This document shows positions 16,387 through 24,718 of a stretch of DNA of 51,122 nt, piece after piece. The position numbers were made by a program, and so were the translations under genes. Every line of letters starts with the position of its first letter. Position 1 is the stretch's first letter. The notes beneath the pieces were generated by a model, which saw nothing but the letters and a program-made list of their open reading frames with translations, was not told the origin of the DNA and did not search any database. Origin of the DNA: Syntrophaceae bacterium UBA5761 (GTDB lineage: Bacteria > Desulfobacterota > Syntrophia > Syntrophales > UBA4778). Where the stretch lies: positions 24,945-76,066 of the forward strand of contig DIEZ01000055.1 in NCBI GenBank assembly GCA_002418885.1, in the 5' to 3' direction.

Positions 16387-19188
16387 ATGTCTATCCCGAA
16401 ACCTGACAGCCTGCATCACCGACAGCCCGAAGACGGCCGGAGTATGTTCGAGGACATAAGCGACGGATATTTCGAGTGCGACCTCCAGGGAAGCATAACC
16501 TTCTGCAACTCCGCTTTGAGCGACCTCCTCGGCTGTTCCCGCGAGGAAATGACGGGGAGCAGCCTTTATTCTTACCTCGACCGGGCCGATGCCGAAATCG
16601 TCATGCGAGGCCTCAGAGACTTTCTTGAAGGCGCCCTGTCGGTGCCGGTCGTCACCTATGAGATGACTCGAAAAGACGGGTCGCGGGTGCCCGTCGAGAC
16701 ATCCCTCTCGCTCATCCGAGACCGGGAAGGCCGGGCTGAAGGGTTCCGGGGGATCGTCAGGGACATAACGGAGCGCGTGCGGAGGGAAGAGGCGCAAAAG
16801 AACGAGTTAAAAAGATACATCGATGAGATCAACGACCTTTACCAAAACGCGCCCTGCGGTTATCATTCCCTGGATGAAAACGGCGTCTTTCTCCGGGTGA
16901 ACGACACGGAACTGAAATGGCTGGGGTATTCCCGGGAAGAGGTTGTCGGGAAGAAGAGGTGGCCCGACTTTCTGACTGAAGAAGGCGTCAAGACCTACCA
17001 CGAGACCTTCCCCGTCCTCAAAGAGCGGGGCTGGATCAAAGACCTGGAATTCGACCTGGTCCGCAAGGACGGAACGACGATGCCCGTCCTCCTGAGCGCC
17101 ACGACCATCCGGGATGAAAAGGGGCGTTTCATCGCGACCCGGTCGACCCTCTGCGACATCACCAAACGTAAACAGGACGAGGCCGAACTCAAGGAACCGC
17201 GGAGAAGGCTCTCCGACATCATCGAATTCCTGCCCAACGCTACCTTAGCCGTCGGCCAAGACGGCCTGGTGATAGGGTGGAACCGGGCGATGGAGTCGCT
17301 CACGGGCGTCAAGGCCGAAGAGATGCTCGGAAAAGGCGACTATGAATACGCCCTGCCGTTCTACGGCGAGCGGCGGCCGATCCTGGTCGACCTGGCCCTC
17401 CATCCGGAGCTGGAACATGACCACCATTACACGAGTTTTCAGCGGGTCGGCGCCGTCTTTTTCGGGGAGGCTTATGCACCCGGGCTCCCAAAAGACAATG
17501 CCCACATTTCGGCTACGGCCGCGGCCCTCCGTGATTCCCGGGGCGAGGTCATCGCGGCCGTCGCATTCGTCTGCGACAACACGGAGCACAGAAAGATAGA
17601 AGAGGCGCTGGCCGCCGAACACGAACGGCTGGCCTTGATCCTCGACGGCATCCCGATACCCGCTTTCATGATCGACCGGGACGGCGTCGTCACGCTCTGG
17701 AACAGGAATAACGAGATTGTTACGGGAAAATTCAAAGAAGAAGTGCTCGGAAAGAAGCTGGACCTGAGCTTTCTTTTCAAAGAAAAGACGCAGCCGGCCC
17801 TGGCGGAGCTGGTCATCGGGCTGACCGATGGGGAGATAGCCCAAAAATACGGCCCCGACAGGGTCCGTAAGAGTAACCTATTCCCCGATGCCTTTGAGTG
17901 CGAGAGCCAAGTCCTGGTTCGGGGAGAAAGACAGCTCATGTTGACCCAGGCATCAAGGATCAAGGACTCTCACGGCGAGGTCATCGGTGTCATCCAGACC
18001 GGGCAGGACATCACGACGCTCGTGCAAGCTAAGGAAGAAGGTAAAAAGCTGCAGGCCCAGTTGATTCAAGCGCAGAAGATGGAGGCAGTGGGAACGCTGG
18101 CAGGGGGAATAGCCCACGATTTCAACAACCTCCTGATGGGGATCCAGGGTTACACCACCTTGATGATGATGGATATCGACGTTTCCCATCCCCATTATGA
18201 AAAACTCAAGGCGGTCGAGGAGCAGGTCGCGGCCGGTGCCAACTTAACCAAACAGCTTCTCGGATTCGCAAGGAGAGGCAAGTATGAGGTGAAGACACTC
18301 GACCTGAATGACAACCTGTATAAAAGCTCCACCCTCTTCGGCAGGATGAAGAAAGAGGTTGTAATCCATCGCAAGTTCCAAGGCGACCTATGGCCGGTGG
18401 AAGCGGACCCGGGCCAGATAGAGCAGGTCTTCGTCAACCTCTTGGTCAACGCCTGGCAGGCCATGCTGGGCGGCGGCCACATCTACCTCGAGACCTCGAA
18501 CCTTACCATCTGGGAGGGCGACGAGTGGCCGCCTTACATGAAAGCCGGCAGGTACGTGAAGGCCTCGGTCACAGACACCGGGGTTGGGATGGACGAGTGG
18601 ACGAAGGAGCGTATCTTCGACCCCTTTTTCACCACGAAGGAAATGGGACGGGGTACCGGGCTCGGCCTTGCCATGGTCTACGGAATCGTCAAGGGACATA
18701 ACGGCTATATCGACGTCTCGAGCGAGCCCGGCCGCGGGTCGACCTTTACCGTCTACCTGCCCGCCTCAGACAAACAGCTGGTTTTCGAGGACGGGCAGGA
18801 CAAGGCCCTTCTGCGGGGCACGGAGACGATACTGCTGGTGGATGACGAGGCGGTCATCACCGAGGTGATGAAGGATATGCTGGAGCTCCTCGGCTACCGG
18901 GTCTTCACCGCCGCCGGCGGCCGGGAGGCGTTGAGGATTTACGAAGAAAACAAAGACGTTATCGACCTTGTCATCCTGGACATGATCATGCCCGACATGG
19001 GGGGAGGAGAGACCTTCGACCGTCTCAGGGAGGCCGACCCCGGGGTGAGGGTAATCCTCTCGAGCGGATACAGCCTGGACGGTGCGCCTGCGGGCATCAT
19101 GTCGCGGGGCTGTCAGGGATTCATCCAAAAACCGGTCACCATCGCCGAGCTGTCGCAAAAAATCAGAGAAGTTCTTGCCGGCTCGTAG
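16387..19188 (+). CDS. Multi-PAS hybrid sensor histidine kinase
   Basis: 933 residues with no membrane segment, so probably cytoplasmic. Order: four PAS domains (about 18-135, 152-270, 280-405, 415-550), each opening like FECDLQGSITFCNSALSDLLG and closing with a DITxR linker; a HisKA domain with the phospho-His near 577 in GGIAHDFNNLLMGIQGY; an HATPase domain with VFVNLLVNAWQAM, DTGVGMDEW and GTGLGLAMVYG; and a C-terminal receiver domain with the acceptor Asp near 865 (VILDMIMPD) and KPVT. The HDFNN form is typical of hybrid kinases. No response regulator gene adjoins it, so output partner and signal are unknown. Redox or small-molecule sensing by PAS is likely. Confidence 0.9.
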   Translation: MSIPKPDSLHHRQPEDGRSMFEDISDGYFECDLQGSITFCNSALSDLLGCSREEMTGSSLYSYLDRADAEIVMRGLRDFLEGALSVPVVTYEMTRKDGSRVPVETSLSLIRDREGRAEGFRGIVRDITERVRREEAQKNELKRYIDEINDLYQNAPCGYHSLDENGVFLRVNDTELKWLGYSREEVVGKKRWPDFLTEEGVKTYHETFPVLKERGWIKDLEFDLVRKDGTTMPVLLSATTIRDEKGRFIATRSTLCDITKRKQDEAELKEPRRRLSDIIEFLPNATLAVGQDGLVIGWNRAMESLTGVKAEEMLGKGDYEYALPFYGERRPILVDLALHPELEHDHHYTSFQRVGAVFFGEAYAPGLPKDNAHISATAAALRDSRGEVIAAVAFVCDNTEHRKIEEALAAEHERLALILDGIPIPAFMIDRDGVVTLWNRNNEIVTGKFKEEVLGKKLDLSFLFKEKTQPALAELVIGLTDGEIAQKYGPDRVRKSNLFPDAFECESQVLVRGERQLMLTQASRIKDSHGEVIGVIQTGQDITTLVQAKEEGKKLQAQLIQAQKMEAVGTLAGGIAHDFNNLLMGIQGYTTLMMMDIDVSHPHYEKLKAVEEQVAAGANLTKQLLGFARRGKYEVKTLDLNDNLYKSSTLFGRMKKEVVIHRKFQGDLWPVEADPGQIEQVFVNLLVNAWQAMLGGGHIYLETSNLTIWEGDEWPPYMKAGRYVKASVTDTGVGMDEWTKERIFDPFFTTKEMGRGTGLGLAMVYGIVKGHNGYIDVSSEPGRGSTFTVYLPASDKQLVFEDGQDKALLRGTETILLVDDEAVITEVMKDMLELLGYRVFTAAGGREALRIYEENKDVIDLVILDMIMPDMGGGETFDRLREADPGVRVILSSGYSLDGAPAGIMSRGCQGFIQKPVTIAELSQKIREVLAGS

Positions 19189-19192
19189 ACGC

Positions 19193-19630
19193 TTACGCCC
19201 TCTCACCGGGGCCTCCAGCGACTCTCCCCGTCTTTTTAGCCTTCTGTAGAGAGGCAAAACCGACAAGAAGAAATATCGCGCCGCCGATGAACTGACCCGT
19301 TTCGGAGGCGAAATCTTTCTTCTGCAGCCCCCTGAGAACGGCCTGGAGGATGAAAGCAAGACCGAAGAAGATGAAAACGACGGGAGCGGCGTATTGCGTC
19401 AGAGACCCGAAGCCCTTCGGCAACTTCACCGGCAGCCTCACTTTTTCCTCCGCCGCAGGAGGTTCTTTCCCGGCCTCGCGAGATCTTCTTGTTTCAGGGA
19501 TACCCTTCTTCATGCCTTCAAGGGTCCAGAGGATCCTTTCTCTCTCAAAAGGGTCCTTGACGGTCTTCAGTCTCTCGATGAGGGCCCTTTTCTCCTCTTC
19601 CACTCCTCCCCCGGCCCCGAATACCTTCAT
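19193..19630 (-). CDS. Unknown membrane protein with two C-terminal helices
   Basis: 145 residues; the ATG has an excellent GAAGGAGG site. Residues 1-65 are charged and helical (EEEKRALIERLKTVKDPFERERILW), then a Pro-rich stretch, then two membrane helices at about 78-97 and 113-131, ending in a basic tail. I do not recognise the family. Its 3' end lies 4 bp from the stop of the convergent hybrid kinase. Nothing links it functionally to a neighbour. Confidence 0.7.
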   Translation of the reverse strand: MKVFGAGGGVEEEKRALIERLKTVKDPFERERILWTLEGMKKGIPETRRSREAGKEPPAAEEKVRLPVKLPKGFGSLTQYAAPVVFIFFGLAFILQAVLRGLQKKDFASETGQFIGGAIFLLVGFASLQKAKKTGRVAGGPGERA

Positions 19631-19733
19631 GTTTTACCTCCTTCGGTTGTAACCCGACATCGTTTGACCGGCACTGCTCGATGGCCCTCTCGGCAAGGAC
19701 AAGGAAGTAGCGCCGTTTCTCTCTTCTCCGGCC

Positions 19734-19940
19734 TTATCCCCGGTCCCGGAAAGGGGCGTTGGGGTTTATCTGGGGGTTGAGCGCACAGTCAGGGCAGAAA
19801 TAGACGGGCCACACGCATCCGCACCCCCAGCCGAACAGCTCGAAGCGTGCGCAGGTCTCGCACATCAATCTCTCACACCCCGGACATCTGGTGAATGTCT
19901 TCTTGACGCCGCAGATTTCGCACAGTTCCTCTCCCTGCAT
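19734..19940 (-). CDS. Cysteine-rich zinc-ribbon-like mini-protein
   Basis: 68 residues from the ATG at 19940, with GGAGG upstream; a longer start at 19991 would add a leader without a binding site. Ten cysteines: CEIC, CPGC, CETC, CGC and CPDC, so four CxxC knuckles plus one CxC, enough for two zinc sites. The first part (CEICGVKKTFTRCPGCERLMCETC) looks like a B-box/FYVE-like or HIT-type ribbon. No function can be assigned. It follows the rubrerythrin-like gene on the same strand after about 75 bp. Confidence 0.65.
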   Translation of the reverse strand: MQGEELCEICGVKKTFTRCPGCERLMCETCARFELFGWGCGCVWPVYFCPDCALNPQINPNAPFRDRG

Positions 19941-20015
19941 CCTCCAACCTCCTCCGGACGGATTATACCAAAGCCTTTCCAAGGAATGCAAAAAGTCGTT
20001 TGACGTCGGGCCTTC

Positions 20016-20450
20016 CTACTCCAGACCTTCACGGATGCGGCGGAAGTTTTCTTCATGGCGTCTTTCGTCGGCGGCAATCTTTTCGAAGATTACCGCGATA
20101 TCTTCGAGGCCCTCTTCCCTGGCCGTCTTTGCGAACTCGGCGTACCGAACCCTCCAGGATTTGCCTTCGCCGTCGACGGCGGCCTCGAGGTTTTTCTTCG
20201 TGTCACCGGGAGGTGCGGCCGGGAAGCCGGCCGTGATTTCGGTCATGCCTCCCTCGAAGAGCCGCATGAATATCCTCGCATGGGTTTTTTCATCTTTCGC
20301 CGTTTCCCGGAAGGCCGAAGCGGCCTTTTCGTAACCCTCCCGCCCCGCGATCTCGGCAAACAAGGTGTAGCGGATCACAGCCATGGACTCGCTCGCAAAG
20401 GCAACCATCAGGTTCTTCTCCGTCCTCGTTCCTTTGGCGGACTTTTTCAT
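20016..20450 (-). CDS. Rubrerythrin-like diiron protein without rubredoxin domain
   Basis: 144 residues forming only the ferritin-like four-helix bundle. Ligand motifs: the first-helix Glu in ASESMAVIRY, EKTH in DEKTHARIF, and the late pair in AADERRHEENF. The rubredoxin-type C-terminal domain of classical rubrerythrin is missing, so electrons would come from another protein. Expected role: peroxide reduction or iron handling in the cytoplasm of an anaerobe. A G-rich binding site (GTGGGGG) precedes the ATG. It is divergent from the permease at 20597 across a 146-bp AT-richer gap that probably holds both promoters. Confidence 0.85.
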   Translation of the reverse strand: MKKSAKGTRTEKNLMVAFASESMAVIRYTLFAEIAGREGYEKAASAFRETAKDEKTHARIFMRLFEGGMTEITAGFPAAPPGDTKKNLEAAVDGEGKSWRVRYAEFAKTAREEGLEDIAVIFEKIAADERRHEENFRRIREGLE

Positions 20451-20596
20451 CTAACCCCCACATCCCTTTTACTCAAAGTCTAACAAAAAAAGCCGGCCCT
20501 ATCCACGGTGTTTTTTAAAGACCTTTACAATGAAAAACGGATTGGTTAAAGAAAGACGGGCGCAACTGCCGCACTTCCTGACAACGGAACCCGACC

Positions 20597-21910
20597 ATGC
20601 GACTGAAATACGGCCTCGACGAACGGCCGCCGGCGAAGGAGATGGTCCTCTTCGGCCTCCAGTGGTTCGCCGTCACCATCCCCGTCATCGTCACCATCGG
20701 AAAGATCACGGCGGGGTTCCATTTTGCCGCGCCGGAAGCCGAGGTCGCTTACCTGCAGAGGCTTTCCTTCGTGATGGCGGTCGCCCTTTTCACCCAGGTC
20801 GTCGCCGGGCACCGTCTCCCGCTCATCATCGGACCCTCCACCGTCCTTCTCATCGGCATCATCTCGAGCCGAGAATACGGTCTCGGCCCCGTCTACACCT
20901 CCATCACGATCGGCGGGTTGTTGCTCGCGCTTTTGAGTATCACGGGGCTCTTCGCCCGTTTGAAGAGCCTGTTCACGACCAGGGTCGTCGCGGTAGTCCT
21001 CCTCCTCATCGCCTTCACCCTGACCCCCACCGTCCTCAACCTCATCACCTCTCCCCTGGTCGGCTCGGGGCCGTCGGTCAATCTTCTCTTCTCCGCCGGC
21101 CTGGTCACGGCCATGTTCCTCTTCTATCGGTATTCGTCTGGCATCTGGAAATCCACCTTCTTCATCTGGACGATGGCCGGGGGAAGCCTACTCTACTTCA
21201 TGCTCTTTCCGGGAACCTTCACCTCGGCGCAGGTCGTCCGTAGTGCATCCCTTGTGAGTTGGGCCCTCCACGACATCCCCGGAGGCTTCGAGCTCGATGC
21301 GGGCGTCCTGGTTTCTTTTATCTTCTGTTTTCTTGCCCTCGCGGTGAACGACATGGGTTCCATCCAGTCCTTGAACGAACTGCTCAAGGCGTCGGAACAG
21401 CCCCGCCGGCTGACTCGCGGCGTCCTTGTGACGGGGGTAGCCAATATGTTTGCCGGGTTCCTCGGCGTGATCGGGCCGGTGAACTTTTCGCTCAGCCCGG
21501 GGGTCATCGCCTCCACCGGCTGCGGTTCACGGCTTACGCTCCTGCCGGCTGCGCTTCTTCTCGGCCTTGTCGCCTTCTCGCCCGCGGCGATCGCCCTTCT
21601 CGGTAACGTCCCCTCCGTCGTGATCGGCTGCGTCCTCCTCTTCACCCTCTGCTCCCAGATTGCGGCAGGCCTCTCAATCCTCTTCGAAGCGGAGGAAGAA
21701 TTCCGCTTCGAAGGCGGCCTCGTGCTGGGACTGCCCATCCTGCTCGGAACGGTCGTCGCCTTTCTGCCCCCGGACGTCCTCCACACCTTCCCGGCCGTGC
21801 TGAGACCCGTCGTGGGAAACGGGTTCGTCGTCGGCGTGGCGGCGGCACTCATCTTGGAGCACGGGGTCTTCCGGAAGAGCCAAGTCAGAGACAAGGACAA
21901 TCAGGCGTAG
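20597..21910 (+). CDS. NCS2-family nucleobase permease (uracil/xanthine type)
   Basis: 437 residues with about 12-14 membrane helices. The N-terminus (YGLDERPPAKEMVLFGLQWF) is typical of the uracil-xanthine family; substrate-site regions include GHRLPLIIGPSTV, AVNDMGSIQSLNELL and the ending helix with GVIGPVNFSLSPGVIASTGCGS. Proton symport of a nucleobase into the cytoplasm is expected, but the exact substrate is not clear, and the helix-8 motif ALAVNDMGS differs from the usual E-based motif. The last 26 bp overlap the convergent MBL gene. The binding site before the ATG is weak (ACGGAA). Confidence 0.85.
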   Translation: MRLKYGLDERPPAKEMVLFGLQWFAVTIPVIVTIGKITAGFHFAAPEAEVAYLQRLSFVMAVALFTQVVAGHRLPLIIGPSTVLLIGIISSREYGLGPVYTSITIGGLLLALLSITGLFARLKSLFTTRVVAVVLLLIAFTLTPTVLNLITSPLVGSGPSVNLLFSAGLVTAMFLFYRYSSGIWKSTFFIWTMAGGSLLYFMLFPGTFTSAQVVRSASLVSWALHDIPGGFELDAGVLVSFIFCFLALAVNDMGSIQSLNELLKASEQPRRLTRGVLVTGVANMFAGFLGVIGPVNFSLSPGVIASTGCGSRLTLLPAALLLGLVAFSPAAIALLGNVPSVVIGCVLLFTLCSQIAAGLSILFEAEEEFRFEGGLVLGLPILLGTVVAFLPPDVLHTFPAVLRPVVGNGFVVGVAAALILEHGVFRKSQVRDKDNQA

Positions 21911-22640
21911 GGCAGTTTATGACGGAGGGCGACCCCATCCCCTTCACGAGGTCGATCTCCAGGCCGTCGCAGGCGGCAATCACGTTGACGCCGTTTTCCC
22001 GCCCGAGCTCCTGTAGCTTCCTCACGGCCCCGCGGGGGTCCTCGTAGAACCAGGTCCCGAAATGGGTTATGAGGATGTTCCCGGTGAAATCCTTGAAGAG
22101 ACGGACGAGGTTCGGGACGCCGGTGTGGCCGTAAACCTTCCCCGTCTTTGCATCGCGGTTGACCCGCCCTCCTCGGCGGTCGAAGCTCCCCTCGGTCACG
22201 ACGAGGTCGAGGCCGTTCAGTAAGGGGTGGTATTCTTTATCGATCCAGACCATGTCGCCTGTGTAAAGTATCCTTTCTGCGCCCTTTTGCAGGAGATAGG
22301 CCTGCGACTTCACCCGCAGGCTGTGGTGGGTGGGGATCGGCGTGACACGGTAGGCGCCGAAGTCAACCGCTCCCTCGAGGACGCGAATGTTCACGGCGGG
22401 GTTTTTCCCGAACCCTTCCGGACCGTAAAGAGGGACGGAGACCTCGGCAGGTTCGTTCACGAAGAAGGCGTGATCGGGATGCAGATGCGTGATGAAGACA
22501 ACGCGGGGATTGAGGTCGAGAAACTCCCTCTCGCCGAGGTCTAAGAGGACCTCACTGTCGACGAGGACGCCGGAATGTTTCGCGTGGTAAGGGCTGGAGG
22601 GCTCCACCTCCCCCCGCGTGCCCAGGACCTTGACCCTCAT
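21885..22640 (-). CDS. MBL-fold hydrolase
   Basis: 251 residues. N-terminus MRVKVLGTRGEVEPSSPYH; the metal motif THLHPDH is clear; further ligands are probably in PTHHSLR, YTGDMVW and ITHFGTWF. Overall like RNase Z/AttM-type beta-lactamase-fold hydrolases; no signal peptide. The Cys-rich end (INCPTPDCPCL) is odd and is encoded in the 26 bp that overlap the permease 3' end, so it may be a neutral extension created by loss of an earlier stop. Substrate unknown. TGGAG precedes the ATG. Confidence 0.85.
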   Translation of the reverse strand: MRVKVLGTRGEVEPSSPYHAKHSGVLVDSEVLLDLGEREFLDLNPRVVFITHLHPDHAFFVNEPAEVSVPLYGPEGFGKNPAVNIRVLEGAVDFGAYRVTPIPTHHSLRVKSQAYLLQKGAERILYTGDMVWIDKEYHPLLNGLDLVVTEGSFDRRGGRVNRDAKTGKVYGHTGVPNLVRLFKDFTGNILITHFGTWFYEDPRGAVRKLQELGRENGVNVIAACDGLEIDLVKGMGSPSVINCPTPDCPCL

Positions 22641-22872
22641 TTCGCATACTCCAGGGCAGATTTTCGTTCCTTCAAGACCCTATCGCTCATCATTGGCCTG
22701 GCATCCACCCCCCCGACCCCCGTCGATTCTTCGCCGCTCTACGAACGCCCCGGGAAGGGACACCCACCCTTGAGCTGAGCTGCCTCGTGAGGGATTCTTC
22801 AACAAAACCTTGAATCGTAAATCCTCGAAGGATATAACCATACAATGATTTCCGTCGGCATATGATGAACGT

Positions 22873-22977
22873 TTCGACGCCGCCGAATTACTCTAAACCT
22901 GTCGAATGAGTATGGTTCATGGCATTCTATGCAAGGGATGTCAAGAGAAAATCTAACAGATGTCGAATCATTCTAAA
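22873..22977. promoter_or_regulatory. Repeated motif cluster upstream of sensor kinase
   Basis: In the 376-bp gap 22641-23016 two near copies of CGAATyAyTCTAAA lie at 22884-22897 and 22964-22977, exactly 80 bp apart. TGTCGAA occurs at 22900-22906 and 22961-22967 and TTCGACG at 22873-22879. TGTCGAA is the reverse complement of the TTCGACA found upstream of both Spy-like genes. A regulator-binding array is plausible. I found no GG-N10-GC sigma-54 promoter here. The rest of the gap shows nothing recognisable. Confidence 0.4.
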
Positions 22978-23016
22978 ATGTTACGCTGAATTACGCTGAT
23001 TCGGGGGGCGCCGGGT

Positions 23017-24690
23017 TTGTCCACCATGAAAAGCGGCAAGATTACACCGTCCCGGACTTTCTGGGCGTCCGTCCCTCCTTGGCTGATAATCGGGTGTGCG
23101 CTAATCCTCGTCCCCATCTTCGTCGTCATGACCCTCCAGAGCATCGCGAAACAGAGGGAACTCACGACACGTCTTCTCATCGAAAAGGGCGAGGCGATCA
23201 TCCGGTCCTTTGAGGCCGGGAGCCGCACGGGGGCGGGCATGCAATGGGGGAGTTTTCAGCTTCAGAAGCTCCTGATTGAAACAGCCGAGCAGCCGGGGGT
23301 CGACTATCTCATCCTTACGGACCGGAAGGGCGTCATCCTGGCGGACAGCGACCCGTCCATGATTGGAGAGTCCTACGGTGCCGACCTCGACCTGAAAAAC
23401 GGTCCGGCAAAGCAGACTCTCTGGCGGAGAGTGCCGAACCCCGAAGGAGCGGACACCTTCGAGGTGTATCGGCCCCTCGCATCTCCCCACGGGGAGGAGT
23501 GGTTGATCTTCGTCGGCCTGGACATGAGCCCCGTTCTGGCCGCTCAGAGGCAGGACACTCGGAATATCGTCCTGATGGCGGCGACCCTTCTTTTGATCGG
23601 CTTTGCAGGCATCTTCTCTCTCTTCCTGGCGCAGGGCTACCGCTCGGCCCGGACCTCTCTCTCCCGCGTCAAGGCCTTTTCCGACGGCCTAGTCGAGAAC
23701 CTGCCCATCGGCCTCGTCGCGGTGGACCAAAGGAACCGGATCACCGCTTTCAATCAAACGGCGGAGACGATCCTGGGAAGGGACGCAAAGGATGTCCTGG
23801 GGAAAAGCGCGGACGAGGTACTTCCCGATGCGTGCAAGACGGTGCTCCGGGACCTCGAGGCGGGGGGCGGCGTCATCGAAAGAGAAATGGATTGCACAGT
23901 CGGCGGCGGCTCGATCCCGTTGGAAGTGATCGCCGCGACCCTGTATGACGACGACGGGGGCTACATCGGAAAGGTGGTCCTCTTCCGCGACATGACGGAG
24001 CTATTCCGTCTGAAAGAAGAGGTCGAAAGGAACCGGCGGTTGGCGTCGGTCGGCAGCCTTGCGGCGGGGGTGGCCCATGAGGTCCGGAATCCCCTTAGTT
24101 CCATCAAGGGGTTCGCCACCTATCTGCACGGAAAGTACGGCGATGAGGAGGATAAGGAGGTGGCGGACATCGTGATCCGGGAGGTGGATAGGTTGAACCG
24201 GGTCGTAGGGCAGCTCCTCGAACTTTCGCGGCCGGCGGAACTGAAGAAGGAGAGGAAAGAGGTGGGGGCGGTCATCCTCCACAGTCTGAAGGTCATAGAG
24301 GGACAGGCGAAGGAAAAAGGCATCGCCATCCAAGCCGACCTTCCGCCCGGGGTGCCGGCTGTCATGATGGACCCCGACGGGATCGAACAGGTCCTGCTCA
24401 ACCTGTGCCTAAACGCCCTCGAGGCCATGGAGCAAGGGGGGGTACTCTCCGTCTCGCTGCGCAAAGACTCGGACCGGCGGGTACGGGTCGAGGTCTCGGA
24501 CACGGGGCCCGGCATCGGCAGGGATGAGATTTCACGTATCTTCGACCCTTACTTCACGACGAAGCCGTCCGGTATGGGGCTGGGGCTTGCCGTCGTGCAC
24601 AAGGTAGTGGAGGCCCATGGGGGAGAGTTGCAAGTAGAGAGTGCGCCGGGTAAGGGCACCACAGTGTCGATCCTGCTCCCGGCCGACTGA
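23017..24690 (+). CDS. Membrane sensor histidine kinase (ZraS/HydH-like)
   Basis: 557 residues from TTG at 23017; the ATG at 23026 is an equally good start. Two membrane helices (about 20-42 and 188-208) enclose a periplasmic sensing domain of about 145 residues with a Cache/PAS-like ending (DYLILTDRKGVILADSDP). Then a PAS domain (225-330), HisKA with phospho-His near 354 (AAGVAHEVRNPLSSIKGFA), and HATPase (NLCLNALEAMEQ, DTGPGIG, GMGLGLAVVHK). The HEVRNPL kind of kinase pairs with sigma-54 activators. The regulator gene begins 28 bp downstream, making a two-gene operon. Confidence 0.92.
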   Translation: MSTMKSGKITPSRTFWASVPPWLIIGCALILVPIFVVMTLQSIAKQRELTTRLLIEKGEAIIRSFEAGSRTGAGMQWGSFQLQKLLIETAEQPGVDYLILTDRKGVILADSDPSMIGESYGADLDLKNGPAKQTLWRRVPNPEGADTFEVYRPLASPHGEEWLIFVGLDMSPVLAAQRQDTRNIVLMAATLLLIGFAGIFSLFLAQGYRSARTSLSRVKAFSDGLVENLPIGLVAVDQRNRITAFNQTAETILGRDAKDVLGKSADEVLPDACKTVLRDLEAGGGVIEREMDCTVGGGSIPLEVIAATLYDDDGGYIGKVVLFRDMTELFRLKEEVERNRRLASVGSLAAGVAHEVRNPLSSIKGFATYLHGKYGDEEDKEVADIVIREVDRLNRVVGQLLELSRPAELKKERKEVGAVILHSLKVIEGQAKEKGIAIQADLPPGVPAVMMDPDGIEQVLLNLCLNALEAMEQGGVLSVSLRKDSDRRVRVEVSDTGPGIGRDEISRIFDPYFTTKPSGMGLGLAVVHKVVEAHGGELQVESAPGKGTTVSILLPAD

Positions 24691-24718
24691 GACGAGGCAA
24701 ACGCGAGGAGATTGAAGG

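Noticed and set aside
22921..22940. GGCATTCTATGC upstream of the kinase at 23017 as sigma-54 promoter
   Set aside because: GG and GC are 8 bases apart, not 10.
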